Shown here in pieces: positions 1 through 9,691 of a stretch of DNA of 19,305 nt. The notes beneath the pieces are model-generated. The model did no database searches. It saw only the letters and a list, made by a program, of their open reading frames with translations, and had not been told where the DNA came from. The stretch comes from Collybiopsis luxurians FD-317 M1 (lineage: Eukaryota; Basidiomycota; Agaricomycetes; Agaricales; Omphalotaceae). The stretch spans positions 224,137 through 243,441 of the forward strand of contig KN834825.1 of assembly GCA_000827265.1 (NCBI GenBank). Reading direction: 5' to 3'. The position numbers and the translations under genes were made by a program. Position 1 is the first letter of the stretch; every line of letters starts with the position of its first letter.

Positions 1-271
1 AAATGTCACGGTCATCGTGGATCTTGCGAAGCTCTCGGGACCAAATTCCTCTGACTCTGAATCCTGTATTGATTTCGGGGTTCGGACTCTTGGAGGGTCA
101 AAATCGTAAATCTACAATGGGACTTGCCTATGGTCGTGGTCTATACTATTTGGTCAACGTTGTTCCTGGTTAAGCCCGTCCAGCTTATCTGTGGTCTAAC
201 TAGTATTTGACAGTGATTATGGAGCAAATGTCACGGTCATTGTGGAGCTTGCAAAGCTATCGGGACCAAAT
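1..271. repeat. Direct repeat pair, 1-46 and 226-271
   Basis: Positions 1-46 and 226-271 match at 42 of 46 bases. On the minus strand both copies read as the same peptide, FGP-D/E-SFA-S/R-STMTVTF, and three of the four differences change little in the protein. The left copy has an open minus-strand frame for about 35 codons (Asp-Phe-Asp-Pro-Pro and so on) after a possible TTGTAG acceptor, so it may be the edge of a minus-strand gene lying mostly left of the window. The right copy (ORF 408 to 217) stops soon after the repeat and would be a duplicated fragment. I do not recognise the protein. Confidence 0.6.
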
Positions 272-2004
272 GAGCAATGGTATACTTGTTTTCTTGATGA
301 ATCAGCCATGTAGATTCCAGATGGATGAAGCATGGATTGTTGGCCCAGGCTGAAGATCTTGAATGTGTGAAACCTGATGCGACAATTAGGGGCGTGTCGA
401 CTCGTCACTTGCCCAAAGGACCTTATCCTACGGTATTTGGTAATCCTTGAGCCTGGCCCTTCCGACGATCAGCGTACTCATACGGGCAAATTCTCAATTG
501 TGAATGCATCCATGGATAATATGTAGGCCGAGCGAGTCGCATTTGGTGGTGAAAGCAAAATAAAGGCCCGATACAATGTCAAAAATATTGAAGCTTTGAA
601 GCATTTCACTGGAGGAACTATGATAAAGTACTGCTGGGGGAGACGCTCAGATTGCTGCTTCATTGTTTGCAAACATAGGAAGGGTAGATTTGCTAGGGAA
701 GGTTCGTTTCTATGACACGGATATAGATAGCATCCACTGGAACGTTTGCTCCTATCACCATTTTAATGCACTAACTGACAGGGCTCAAGCTCCGTTCATG
801 GATTGTAGCCACTACTTCGAATTTCTACAATGTGTTCATCTGCAAAAAGTCTGTCGGCATACAAGATAAAACTGAGTATATTCTTCTTTAAAATTTCCGG
901 TGGATGGCTGGTTGCTGAGACGCGTACATTAATCGCATTCATATAAGATTATCTCACAGCTGTTTTCTGAAAATTTCTTCATCCAGCTAAACAATGATAG
1001 CTGTTGCGCAACTGTACAGAAAGACCTGTGCATATCGGAAACTCAGATATCTCGCTTACTCGCTTATCTTCGCTCGTTTCAACGCTTAGTAGCTATACCT
1101 TGTTATTCTCTTTCTTTGAACTAATCATGCTCAGTTGCAGATCCATTAGACCTCCGCGATCTACTTTCATGAGAGTGCAGCTCTAGCTTTTTAAGCCCAT
1201 GCCGGGCCATAGGCTACGGAAAATGGGGAAAACAGATGAGTATTAGTGTATACAAATCATTTGGTATAGTGTTCTCCCACTTGCATCGTGTCAGAGGATA
1301 TTCTTCGCCTATTTGTAACTCTTCCCCATAGAGACTGGCATTCGATGCACTAGTTTATTGATTTCTTGTTTTTCAATGGGCCAGATTGTGAGGATAGTAC
1401 TACGTTCTATGAACTAGCCGACCACCTGAGCAATTTTTTTTTGATTGGTCAATGCTTGCGCTCCCCAGATTCGGGAATTGGGATGAGCTAATGCAGAAGA
1501 GAGGAAAAAAACGAGGTATAGAAGGGTTGGGCAATAGGCAGATATGGACCAATCTGGGCCTGGGGTTCTCCCACGACAGGGGAAGGAGAAGGAGAATGGA
1601 ACAAGGGCAGAGGGAACGGGGAAGATCCAGGTAACACCGAAGAAAATTCTCATTATCGCTCTACGGCGAAATGCATTATAATTATCTCAATCACACTAAT
1701 GATGACAACAACAACGCCGTTCGTCCTGTACATCCCAGCCTGGTGACAACTTCCGCTGCTACCGGAATTTCATCAACTCGATAACATCGGTGGCTGAAGT
1801 CAGTACGGGGACATGCATCATGAAGACCTTCTGTTTAACTGGTGAGAGTTCGTGAAGCTTCCTATCAAAATCCATTTTCAGAATCAGATGTGCCTAAAGA
1901 TATCATTCTATCGTGGTCAACATTGAAATTCAGGAAACCAAGTTCAATTGCAAATGATGAAAAGTGCTGATTAGAAGTCAGAACCAGGGGAAATCTGCAA
2001 TGAT
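272..2004. other. Unassigned region without recognisable genes
   Basis: ORFs on both strands are shorter than about 80 codons, have no recognisable motif and lack convincing splice-linked neighbours. A purine-rich stretch lies at about 1490-1630. Around 1881-2000 two short frames look weakly coding (Glu-Ser-Asp-Val-Pro-Lys-Asp-Ile-Ile and so on), and could be an upstream exon of the ORF at 2005, but no standard intron joins them. Confidence 0.5.
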
Positions 2005-2268
2005 ATGGCTGCTGACGACTGTGAGACACCTGTGGAAATGCTGGTTGACAATATCCTCAAGCCTCCACCAACTCGACAATTGGTCGATCGGCTGAGGCTC
2101 GGTGTAACTACTGAACAGTTGGATGTAAAAGAACCCAGGGATCCAGAAGCGATCACGTTTGATATGCAAACTCGCTATGCCCTCCAGCTCTTTTGGGCGG
2201 CATGTCGAGTAGTTATTCCTCAAGTGAGGAAGAAGTCGTCGAGAAAGGTAAAGAGTAACAAAGGTTGA
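2005..2268 (+). CDS. Small hypothetical ORF or exon, 87 aa
   Basis: An ATG-to-stop frame of 87 codons with protein-like composition: an acidic start, a proline-rich turn (Lys-Pro-Pro-Pro-Thr) and a strongly basic end (RKKSSRKVKSNKG). The frame stays open upstream to a TAG at 1972-1974, which could be a splice acceptor (GATTAG before AAGTCAG), so this may be the last exon of a broken gene. An 81-codon ORF overlaps it on the opposite strand. I do not recognise the protein and cannot exclude a chance ORF. Confidence 0.3.
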   Translation: MAADDCETPVEMLVDNILKPPPTRQLVDRLRLGVTTEQLDVKEPRDPEAITFDMQTRYALQLFWAACRVVIPQVRKKSSRKVKSNKG

Positions 2269-3446
2269 CTACTCATTGTAAAGGCAAAGATGTCGAGAAA
2301 TGCTACGGCACAAGCTCGGGGCATTTTTCGCTTCCGTTCAGGAATTCCTTAAAATCACATAAGACCTCAATCGGCAATGGACAGGGTGGAACTTTTGTTC
2401 AAGGGGTATTTCAGTAGAACGGCAACCCTGTATCCCCCAATGTAATGTGAAAAAAAGTGAGTTGTGGGAGATGTTCAATATTCTACATAAGCTAAGGACA
2501 TTATAAAGGAGACATATGTTTGCGCTTGCCATTTCAATGCCTCTATAAGATGCCTTGGGGACATATGACATTTCAACTGCTTAAAATGGTATAGTAGTGG
2601 CCAGATCTGAGTGTGTAAATCCAAATATCACTAGAAAACGAGCCTCAAAAGGGCGTTCCTGAGATCTATGGTGACACGGCAAGGAAGGTAAAACGGTGAA
2701 ACTACTTGCAATTACTTCGTTGAGGTCCCCGGTCTGAGTCATATGGCCCCATACTCTCCATACACTTCCCATATAAGCATGAAAGGAAAGCGAATACAAA
2801 AATGTTATACATGCCCGCAAGTGTAGGGCAAATACGGTGCTCATGCCACAATTTAGGCCCCGAATAAGATCTGTGTTTGGGACATCCAAGGAGTTCAATC
2901 TAATCTCCATGTCTATTTCGAGTCGGCATTGACATAGACAATGTGGCCAGCTTTGGAGTTTAATACCCTATTCAGATTCCATGGCCTAAAGCGAGAAAGC
3001 ATAAACTTGGCCTCTCGTAGAGCTTCAGTTGGGAGAAACAGGATCCGAATAGAAATTGTTCAGGGCGAACCAGACTGAAATTCATCAATACTCGGGAAAA
3101 TGTTAGCGCGACCATATTTGTCTGACACAATTAGTATCGCGGTAGAGGCTCAAATATACAGTTTGAGGAATATGTACCTTGTTGGTAGCCCACGTTCAGC
3201 AAAGGAAAATAGTTCATAATTCCTTAGGAGATACTTTTTGAAGTTACCAAATATGGATCTGACTCAGACCCTAGAGTCATAGTTGCACTTTATTTCCATA
3301 AGGATCTAGTGTCAAATCTGCCATAATGCATTTTTTTTATTCCAGTCTGGCACAGCTTAATATCACACTCCTGGATGTGCTTCTTGGAACTCCCAGATAC
3401 AGTCAGATCAAGTGGGTATAATGGTTGTTAAAGCAATTGTCCTCAT
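2269..3446. other. Unassigned region without recognisable genes
   Basis: The longest frame is a 109-codon minus-strand ORF (2910 to 2581) with no recognisable domain, coiled coil or splice-linked neighbour. No RNA gene or regular repeat was seen. The stretch ends at the candidate target duplication of the mobile element beginning at 3447. Confidence 0.5.
3440..3446 (+). repeat. Candidate target-site duplication, left copy (TCCTCAT)
   Basis: TCCTCAT precedes the left inverted end of the element at 3447 and recurs at 4393-4399 right after its right end. Confidence 0.5.
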
Positions 3447-4392
3447 TGGTGGGTTTCATCAGGAAAAAGGCCCTATAGCCCAGGCACATATGGGTTGTTA
3501 TTGGTTGTCCTCAGGCAGTTTAAGGCTTCTCTGGAGTCCTGGGCTACATAGGCTGCCCAGGATGCCAAGGGACAGCCCCCAAATCCTGTGAAGCCTGAGA
3601 GTCCCTGGGGATCCCTGAGGATCCCTGAGGCTGCCCTGAAGATCCCTGGGGATCTTTCAGCTGTCCTGAGGCTTCATTACATAAATGTAAAATAATAAAA
3701 TGTACTTTCATCTGTTCTTCTATTTACTCTACTCTATATATCCTACTCTTGTACTGCTTTTAATGTACTGTAGTATTGTATTTTATTATATAGCTATATA
3801 GCTGTAATGGTTTATTGCTACCTATTACTTCAGTTTTACTAGTCAGTTATTATACTTTAAGTACAGTTTATTATACTAATATAAGCTCTGTATTAACTTA
3901 GCATACTTGACCACAGTATATTTGTGTTGTACAAAGACTATACATATCTACATAGTATATATACAATAAGTTATAATAATATTGTGCATGTTTGGACCAT
4001 GGGAAAATTTTTTTGATTGTAGACAGTTCACAGTAAGCTCATCATGTGATTCATAAAAAAGTGAAAACCCCTGCATAATTCTCACCAAATAAATGTTCTG
4101 GTTGTGGATTTACACAAGAATAATGCATAACTATATATTTGCAATCTAATTTTATATAATTTGTAGCATTTAGAATATTTCTGCTTCTGGGATCCTCAGG
4201 GACTCTCAGGTTATTTTCAAACATCTTCCAGGGAGCCTAGGAATTGGCCCAAAACCTGGGAAGCATAAGCAACCTAAGCAACTTGAAGTACCTGAGAGTG
4301 CCTGAGGGGTCCTAGGATTTTGGCCATTTTCCTGGGCATCCTCAGGCTTCTTGTATTTGCCTGGGCTTAAGATACTTTTCCTGATGTTTCAC
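3447..4392. mobile_element. Probable non-autonomous DNA transposon, about 0.95 kb
   Basis: The two ends are imperfect inverted repeats. CATCAGGAAAA followed after about ten bases by AGCCCAGGCA (3457-3492) is mirrored at the right end (about 4352-4387). Just inside each end lies a block of about 200 bp rich in CCTGAGG, CCCAGG and GATCCCTGAGG motifs in both orientations (3480-3670 and 4190-4370). These flank an AT-rich core of about 530 bp without ORFs. TCCTCAT occurs on both sides (3440-3446 and 4393-4399), a candidate 7-bp target duplication; 8 bp would require one mismatch. It encodes no protein, so it would need a transposase in trans. GC-rich subterminal repeats and a 7-8 bp duplication would fit hAT or KDZ-type elements, but the superfamily cannot be decided here. 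Confidence 0.65.
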
Positions 4393-4399
4393 TCCTCAT
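4393..4399 (+). repeat. Candidate target-site duplication, right copy (TCCTCAT)
   Basis: An exact copy of 3440-3446, abutting the right inverted end of the element. Confidence 0.5.
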
Positions 4400-5734
4400 G
4401 ACATACAACTCAGTTATGTAATGAGAATTCCCCATCCAGTGACCTGTACCATTATGAAAAATTCATAAATCTGTCATGTGTGCATTCTCACTGGCTCTAA
4501 CTACATATCTGTGCCATAACAATCTCAAAGCTATTGTTGTACCTTTTGTACAATTCTTCAGTATTTCATTTGTCCAAGATGTTAATCAGGTATGGCCAAA
4601 AAAAAAACAGAAACACAATAATTTCAGGCAATACCACTGTGTATACCTCACAAGGAACTGAGGTCTTGATATGCTTTTTGTTTTGCTACTTAGTATTTGA
4701 CTCAGAAGTAAAAGATTGCACTCAAATTGTGTTCTGTGCTCTCATTTCTGAGGTATGTACTTCCAAAGTTTTATTAGGTTATCTTGGATAGTATTTGCAA
4801 AGATTTGTCTACCAGGAATTTTGATAAGCTGCATGGAAAAGATTCAGGACTTTTTATGACATTGAAAGTAGCCATGGTGCAAACTCTAGACTCGAAAAAC
4901 AATGATGGAAGAGAAAAAAGAACTTGAGTTGTATTGATATATCATATGCATTTTAAGATTCCATTGGTACATTCTTCAAGAAGGATTTTGAAGGTCGCCA
5001 TCAGAACAAAACGCTGTAAGTGGAAGAGGCCAATCTCCTGCCAAATTTGACAGAGGGTCACAGATATTGCACTTGCACTTCTGTGTCAAGAATAGCAAGT
5101 TCCAGGTGCAATGAGTTATGAGCCATCTTAGATTAATGTTTGAAGGCACAAGTCTGAGACCTTTTTGTCTTATACATGAGAACAGATAGTCAGAGTGGAA
5201 TGTCAAAGACCCCACTGACTCCTTTAATCAATTGAATTATGATTCACCTCTTCACACTTGTTAATTTCTGTACATGGCTGTCAAGACTCCACTTTGTCAG
5301 GCTTGTGGTGCAGTGATTGAGACACTCTCCAGTGAGAAATAGATGACTGTACTATGATGAACCAGAACAAGTACACTTGTGGTACCATTTGAATTTTTGG
5401 CAACACTTGCCCACAGAACATTTTGAAATGAGTGAAAATACTGTATCTTGTTGACCACAAATTCCTATAATGCATAACGTAACCATATGAATTAGCTAAT
5501 TTTGGATTTCATAGCTCAAAACACCCCAGCTTGAATTAGGCACCCGACAAAAGCATAACACCCACTCAAAATGTATAATACCGGCAACTTTTTTTATCTC
5601 CCATCAAGATTGTGCATGTATTCCCAATTCTTTATGTGCGACTGCAAAGTTGAATGCATCAGTCCTGAGTCCTGACTCCCGATAGTCCCTATAAATTCCA
5701 AAATTGAATTTATAAATTGAATTTACTAGTTTGC
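4400..5734. other. AT-rich region without recognisable genes
   Basis: Frames here (such as 4534-4791 on plus and 5215 to 4976 on minus) are short, hydrophobic or low in complexity, and show no domains. GCATAAC followed by ACACCC recurs at about 5472, 5554 and 5782. The sequence 5467-5494 is repeated at 5735-5762 (23 of 28 bases). This is probably decayed mobile-element sequence. Confidence 0.45.
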
Positions 5735-6480
5735 ATAATGCATAGCTTCACCATTTGAATTTACAATTTTTCAAATTCAATGCATAACATGTAACACCCC
5801 ATGAATTTATGGTCAAAAAGATAAAGTATGTTATAAAGATGGTAGAATAGTTTGATCCAACGGTTGAGAGATAGCAGAATGCACAAGCTGTGATTGAAGA
5901 GGGAAGTATCGATGGCCTCTGTCAGTGGGACTATGTAGTACATTCATAGTAGTGACAAAAGGACTGGGGAAAGGAGTGGAGAGTGAGAGAATGGGGAGTT
6001 CATGAAGTCAAGGGATGAGAGATGCTTTGAAATAATCATTTGAATAGGGTTCAGGTTGCTGCGCATATAAGACATACTCATTCAATGACTCCTTTAATAT
6101 CATTCAAGGTAGAAATGGCTGAAGGCAGTATGGAATCGAGAGCAAAACCCAGCAGGAGTACAAATGAAGTGTGTTGAGTCCTGGTCTCTGACAGTGGGAC
6201 AATGGATATAAATAGCAGTGATAAACTTAAGATATTTTACTATTTCAAGTTACTGTGGCTGTCTGAACAGTAAAGACTGTGTGTAGAGTATGTATATGTT
6301 GATGACATCTACTGTTAAGCACAAACCGCCGATGAGATTTTCTGTATTGATATGACTTGGAACTGACAGTATAAAATTGATATGGGTTGGGTCCAACAAA
6401 ACACAGGAGTCCATATGAAGAGCATTGAGTTCCAGTGGCTAGAGGCAGGTTGTGCTGAGCCAAAACCACTCCATTGGTGT
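5735..6480. repeat. Degenerate tandem repeats, period about 260-270 bp
   Basis: Several segments recur at similar spacing. CTCTGTCAGTGGGACTATG near 5917 resembles CTCTGACAGTGGGACAATG near 6186. The stretch GCAAAACCCAGCAGGAGTAC near 6140, with TTGAGTCC downstream, resembles CAACAAAACACAGGAGTCC near 6394, with TTGAGTTCC downstream. On the minus strand the last copies give similar peptides (TGTQCSSYGLLC and TRTQHTSFVLLL), so the unit may derive from decayed coding or mobile-element sequence. The copies are divergent and the unit borders are uncertain. Confidence 0.4.
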
Positions 6481-6505
6481 AGCCCCAAGTTCGATCATGG
6501 CATAC

Positions 6506-6508
6506 AAA
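6506..6508 (+). repeat. Target-site duplication AAA, left
   Basis: The three bases directly before the CACTA terminus; identical to 12086-12088. Three bases is the usual duplication length for CACTA elements, though AAA alone is weak evidence. Confidence 0.65.
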
Positions 6509-6527
6509 CACTACAAGCTGCCGAATG
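6509..6527 (+). repeat. Left terminal inverted repeat of the CACTA element
   Basis: It starts CACTACAAGCTGCCGAAT. Against the reversed right end (CACTATGTGCCCCAAT) it shares CACTA, then GC, CC and AAT with small gaps, so the repeat is imperfect. Confidence 0.7.
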
Positions 6528-6539
6528 AGTTACATTAAT

Positions 6540-6725
6540 CTGAGAATTAAACCTGTCTCCGAGTATTTTTAATCCACATACCAAGTTAAAGGTACTTGGT
6601 TCATGGTTGAAGCTGATCTATTCTACCAGGTGATTTCAACCCAGAATTTGGCTGTTTAACCTGGTCGCATGAATGCTTTTTAATCTAGAAACCTTGTAGA
6701 AATCACTGAGAAACAGGTTTTCAAA
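6540..6725. repeat. Left subterminal repeat cluster of the CACTA element
   Basis: Short motifs built on AACCTG/CAGGTT recur in both orientations: TTAAACCTG, ACCAAG with CTTGGTT, ACCAGGT, TTTAACCTGG, AAACCTTG and AAACAGGTTT. In CACTA elements such subterminal repeats bind element-encoded proteins (TNPA in maize En/Spm). The match to the right-end cluster is approximate. Confidence 0.5.
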
Positions 6726-6906
6726 TACCCTCAAAACAGCCATTCATATTGTCAGTTGGGAACAAAAGAAATGCATTCGATACAATGAAATACAGTGACA
6801 GACATGAGAAGCAATGATGGCTATATTTGTTTGCTCAGAGCTAGCATATCTAAGGGAGTTCGAAGCAGAGAAAAATGAAAAAGCAATCCATGTGCTATTA
6901 GTCCTG

Positions 6907-8287
6907 TCAATTATCACCTTCATCGGCTTCTCCTTCTGCACCATTACCATCCTCCTCACCATCAGAAACATATACAGATGTATCACCAAAGAGAGAGAGT
7001 GCATGTCCCATCCTAACCTTGATCTTTTGCTGTTTTTGCTGATTCTTGATCCACTGCTTGTATGCTTCTTTGATTGGCCAGTGACCTGGGAAGCGCCGGA
7101 TGTCAAAGTAAGGGACTTCCTGAGATACCTGCGAAATACTAGTATGAGCAAGATGAAGGCATGTCTATCTTCAAGAGTCTATACCTTATTGCAAACCAGA
7201 TAGATTTTGGCAGGGTCTTGATTCTTATATTGAACAGACAGATCAGTGTGTACAGCCTTGCCAGCCTTGTGGGTTGCACTCTAGGTTGCGTGTTGGAGGG
7301 CATGGCAGGCAGAGCTGTGCATGTGACTTACCAACATCCTGTTATACATTGCATCATCATCTTTCAACCCCACAGCCTCCTGCAAATTGAAGCCTCATTT
7401 ATCATCTCCAGCTTCACCACAAGGATGTGGAATTGGTACAATCCCTTCCAACCCTTTTTTGTATCATTGCATCAAAGATTAAACACTTCAGAGAACAATT
7501 CAACATACCTTTGATTGCTCCTGCAGCCAGTGCACAAGCTCTGTAGGCTGCAGGATCCAAATTCTTGTTTTGAGCAGCTGAAAACACACAGTGAGTATAC
7601 TCCAGTAGCCAGCCAAGTTGTATATGACTATTGACCTCAATTATGTCCTCATACAGGTGGCCAAACACTGTTAGGCTTTGAGGTAGACGCTGGCTGCTTG
7701 TTAGACTGTGGAACACTGCCACCTGGCTTCTCATGGTTATGGGCAATGGGGCCTGGTTGCATAGTGGATTTCTGAGGTGGAGCTGGGGTTGTGCAATTGG
7801 TACTGGTCTGCTCAGGGGTATGAAGATTGGTAGCTTTGCAAGCACAAGCCTCTGCAAGCTTTCCTATTATCTAGGTAAGTCCATGAAATCTTTGCCATGT
7901 CACACCAAACAACTCACGCTGCATTTCCTCCAACTCCGCTTCAAGCTCCTCAACCTCATTATCATTGTTTTGGTGGTCGTTTGTGACATATTTGACTTGT
8001 TTCTTGGTTCTCTTATTACTGGGTGCATTGTCTCCTTTTCCATCATTAGCTTGTTATGAAGCCTATAGAATGCATCTGACAAACCATCTAGTTGCTTGGG
8101 CTTAACTCCAGCAGTTGTCTCTGTACCACCAACATCAGGAGGACTTGTCATTTTAGCTAAAGGGTTTGTGAGTGTAAAAGCTGAGCATTTATATGGTGAG
8201 CTTCATATGCTTTGCAGGCCTTCCTTTCCTTGTACCCTTTTCCCTGGTGGCTTCCATTGACAATTTCTTGTTCTTGTTCCCAGCCAT
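6907..8287 (-). pseudogene. CACTA accessory protein gene, divergent to tnp2, six exons, damaged
   Basis: Read on minus, six exons join with consistent phases: 8287-8236, 8156-7906, 7851-7509, 7453-7332, 7265-7185 and 7128-6907, with introns of 79, 54, 55, 66 and 56 nt. The product would be about 355 aa: a lysine-rich start (MAGNKNKKLSMEATREK), a basic region, an acidic coiled-coil-like segment (EVEELEAELEEMQREL), a Pro/Gln/Ser linker, a compact region (GWLLEYTHCVFSAAQNKN) and a conserved-looking end (PYFDIRRFPGHWPIKEAY) before an acidic tail. It is broken by a 1-nt loss near 8052, an indel near 7655 and a TGA at 7397-7395 that fits a mutated CGA. I do not recognise the family. By position it is probably the accessory (TNPA-like) partner of the transposase; this is inference. 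Without the first splice, the starting frame instead reads an AT-hook-like RKGRPAK and then stops, so exon 1 is uncertain. Confidence 0.65.
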
Positions 8288-8524
8288 AGTGTAGATTCAA
8301 GGAGCTGACTTCATTGATTACAGGTAGTGGTTCAAAGTTGAATTGGGTGAACAGGTTAATGCAATATTTATAATTGTGTCTCTTGTTGTTTTGCCACATT
8401 TGTCCTGCTTTTGTTTACCAAGAATTCAACCAATTAACTGCACAACAAAGAGTGTAGCATGACTTCATCATAAATACTTCACCAACCCATTCTGAATGTT
8501 AATGATCTTTTGTTTCTTCTTCCA
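8288..8524. promoter_or_regulatory. Shared divergent promoter region of the CACTA element
   Basis: These 237 bp separate the two divergent ATGs. A TATA-like ATATTTATAAT lies at about 8363-8373 and, read on minus, stands about 80 bp before the accessory-gene ATG. CATAAATA at 8468-8475 lies about 50 bp before the transposase ATG. A 80-codon minus ORF overlapping this stretch has no features and was not kept. Confidence 0.45.
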
Positions 8525-8764
8525 ATGGCTCATCCTCCTAAGCATAACAGGCCATCTCTGGTCTGCTGTAACTGCTTCAAGTGTGGGGGCAAAAAAGTAG
8601 CTCCATGTACAGAACGTCATCACTGCAAAGGAATGGTTTTGCCTTGCCTCACAGCTGGCCCCCTGGACAAAGTAGATAATGCGGACCAAGCTGATCTCAA
8701 CATTGTTGGTGTAGGGAATCTAGATGTTGCTATGGATGAGTTGGTATATGCTACAGGTGACCCA

Positions 8765-8817
8765 GTATGTTTACATCATCTCCATAAAATGTCCCCATTG
8801 ACTAAGAATGTTGCTAG
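8765..8817 (+). other. Intron 1 of the tnp2 gene
   Basis: GTATGT donor, GACTAAG branch-like site, GCTAG acceptor; 53 nt. It moves the frame from frame 2 (to Asp-Pro) to frame 1 (Pro-Ala-Ser-Thr-Asn) without a stop. Confidence 0.75.
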
Positions 8818-9148
8818 CCTGCTTCCACTAATGCTCAATCAATGGATACAGGATCTGGTTCACTTACCAGCAAGGGCAATAATATTGGTGGTGGAGCTTC
8901 CTTGTCTAATCCTATACTCAGTGACAGTGTGCAGCAGGCTGCTGTCACCAATGAAGACATGCTGGATGAAGGTGAAGATCCTGACCCAGACAGTGACCTA
9001 CTCCTCAATATAGAGCATGGTATTGACTGGGGTGCTGAGATGGATGACAATGATGACAATGAGATTGATTTTGAACAAGAATTGAATTGCAGTCTATTGG
9101 TGGATGATCTCATTGATGAGATCTTTGAGAGAGAACTTGCTGACACAA

Positions 9149-9209
9149 GTATGTACTTATCTTCTTGCGATAAATCTGCTACTAACTGATATAGGCTATG
9201 TACTTTCAG
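9149..9209 (+). other. Intron 2 of the tnp2 gene
   Basis: GTATGT donor, perfect ACTAACTGA branch site, TTTCAG acceptor; 61 nt. It joins ELADT to Lys then SDITLLCHF. Confidence 0.85.
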
Positions 9210-9684
9210 AGAGTGACATCACCTTGCTCTGTCATTTTGCACTCAAGATTGGCACTCATATGACCAACAAAGCTTTTGCAAAACTTACATATGCATTCCC
9301 AGATGGCAACGTTGACAGCTGGAAAATGACCAAAGCTCATGCCGCCTCTCTGTGCCAGTTCACACCTGAGAGATATGACTGTTGTGTTAACTCATGTGTA
9401 TGCTATGTCGGGCCCCATAAAAAAGAGACTCAATGCCCCCACTGTGAAGAACCACAATTCTGCCCCAACACTAAATGCCCTCGCAAGCAATTCAAATATC
9501 TTCCCATTGTTCCACAGCTTTGTGCCTTCTACAAAAGCATGTCAATGATTGATAAAGTCAAGTATTGTGCATTATACCAACCTTCAGTGGATGGTTCTAT
9601 TAATGATGTAATGGACAGTAAACATTGCCAGCGCCTCTGCAAGCAGTGTGTTATAATTGATGTATTACCTCCTCCTCCTATACC

Positions 9685-9691
9685 TTTTTTT
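9685..9691 (+). other. Seven-T run at the tnp2 frame change (U UUU UUU)
   Basis: The upstream frame reads Pro-Ile-Pro-Phe-Phe in codons CCT TTT TTT. The downstream homologous frame begins TCT GAT CCT CGA (SDPR) at 9691. A -1 slip on T-TTT-TTT joins them exactly. It is either a one-base loss from a run of eight T, or a frameshift site. Confidence 0.7.

Noticed and set aside
2910..2945. Hairpin from TGTCTAT and ATAGACA
   Set aside because: Arms of seven bases with a long loop; expected by chance and not linked to any gene.
4534..4791. Plus-strand 85-codon ORF
   Set aside because: It contains a run of nine A and a hydrophobic, low-complexity product without motifs or splice partners in AT-rich sequence.
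6485..6505. GTTCGATC resembling a tRNA T-loop
   Set aside because: The stems around it do not pair and no D-arm, anticodon arm or acceptor stem fits upstream.
6814..7203. Plus-strand 129-codon ORF with a leucine-rich, membrane-like stretch
   Set aside because: It is the antisense of accessory-gene exons 5 and 6. The minus strand gives a spliced, lower-hydrophobicity protein with phased introns.
7414..7857. Minus-strand 147-codon ORF as a separate gene
   Set aside because: Only its middle (YEDIIEVNSHIQLGWLLEY to AGAIK) fits the spliced accessory gene. Its beginning and end are out-of-frame exon and intron sequence.
8157..8399. Minus-strand 80-codon ORF upstream of the accessory gene
   Set aside because: The overlapping frame from ATG 8287 gives a more typical lysine-rich start and joins the next exon in phase; this ORF spans the shared promoter.
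8835..9146. Minus-strand 103-codon serine-rich ORF
   Set aside because: It is the shadow of the acidic (Asp/Glu-rich) segment of tnp2 exon 2.
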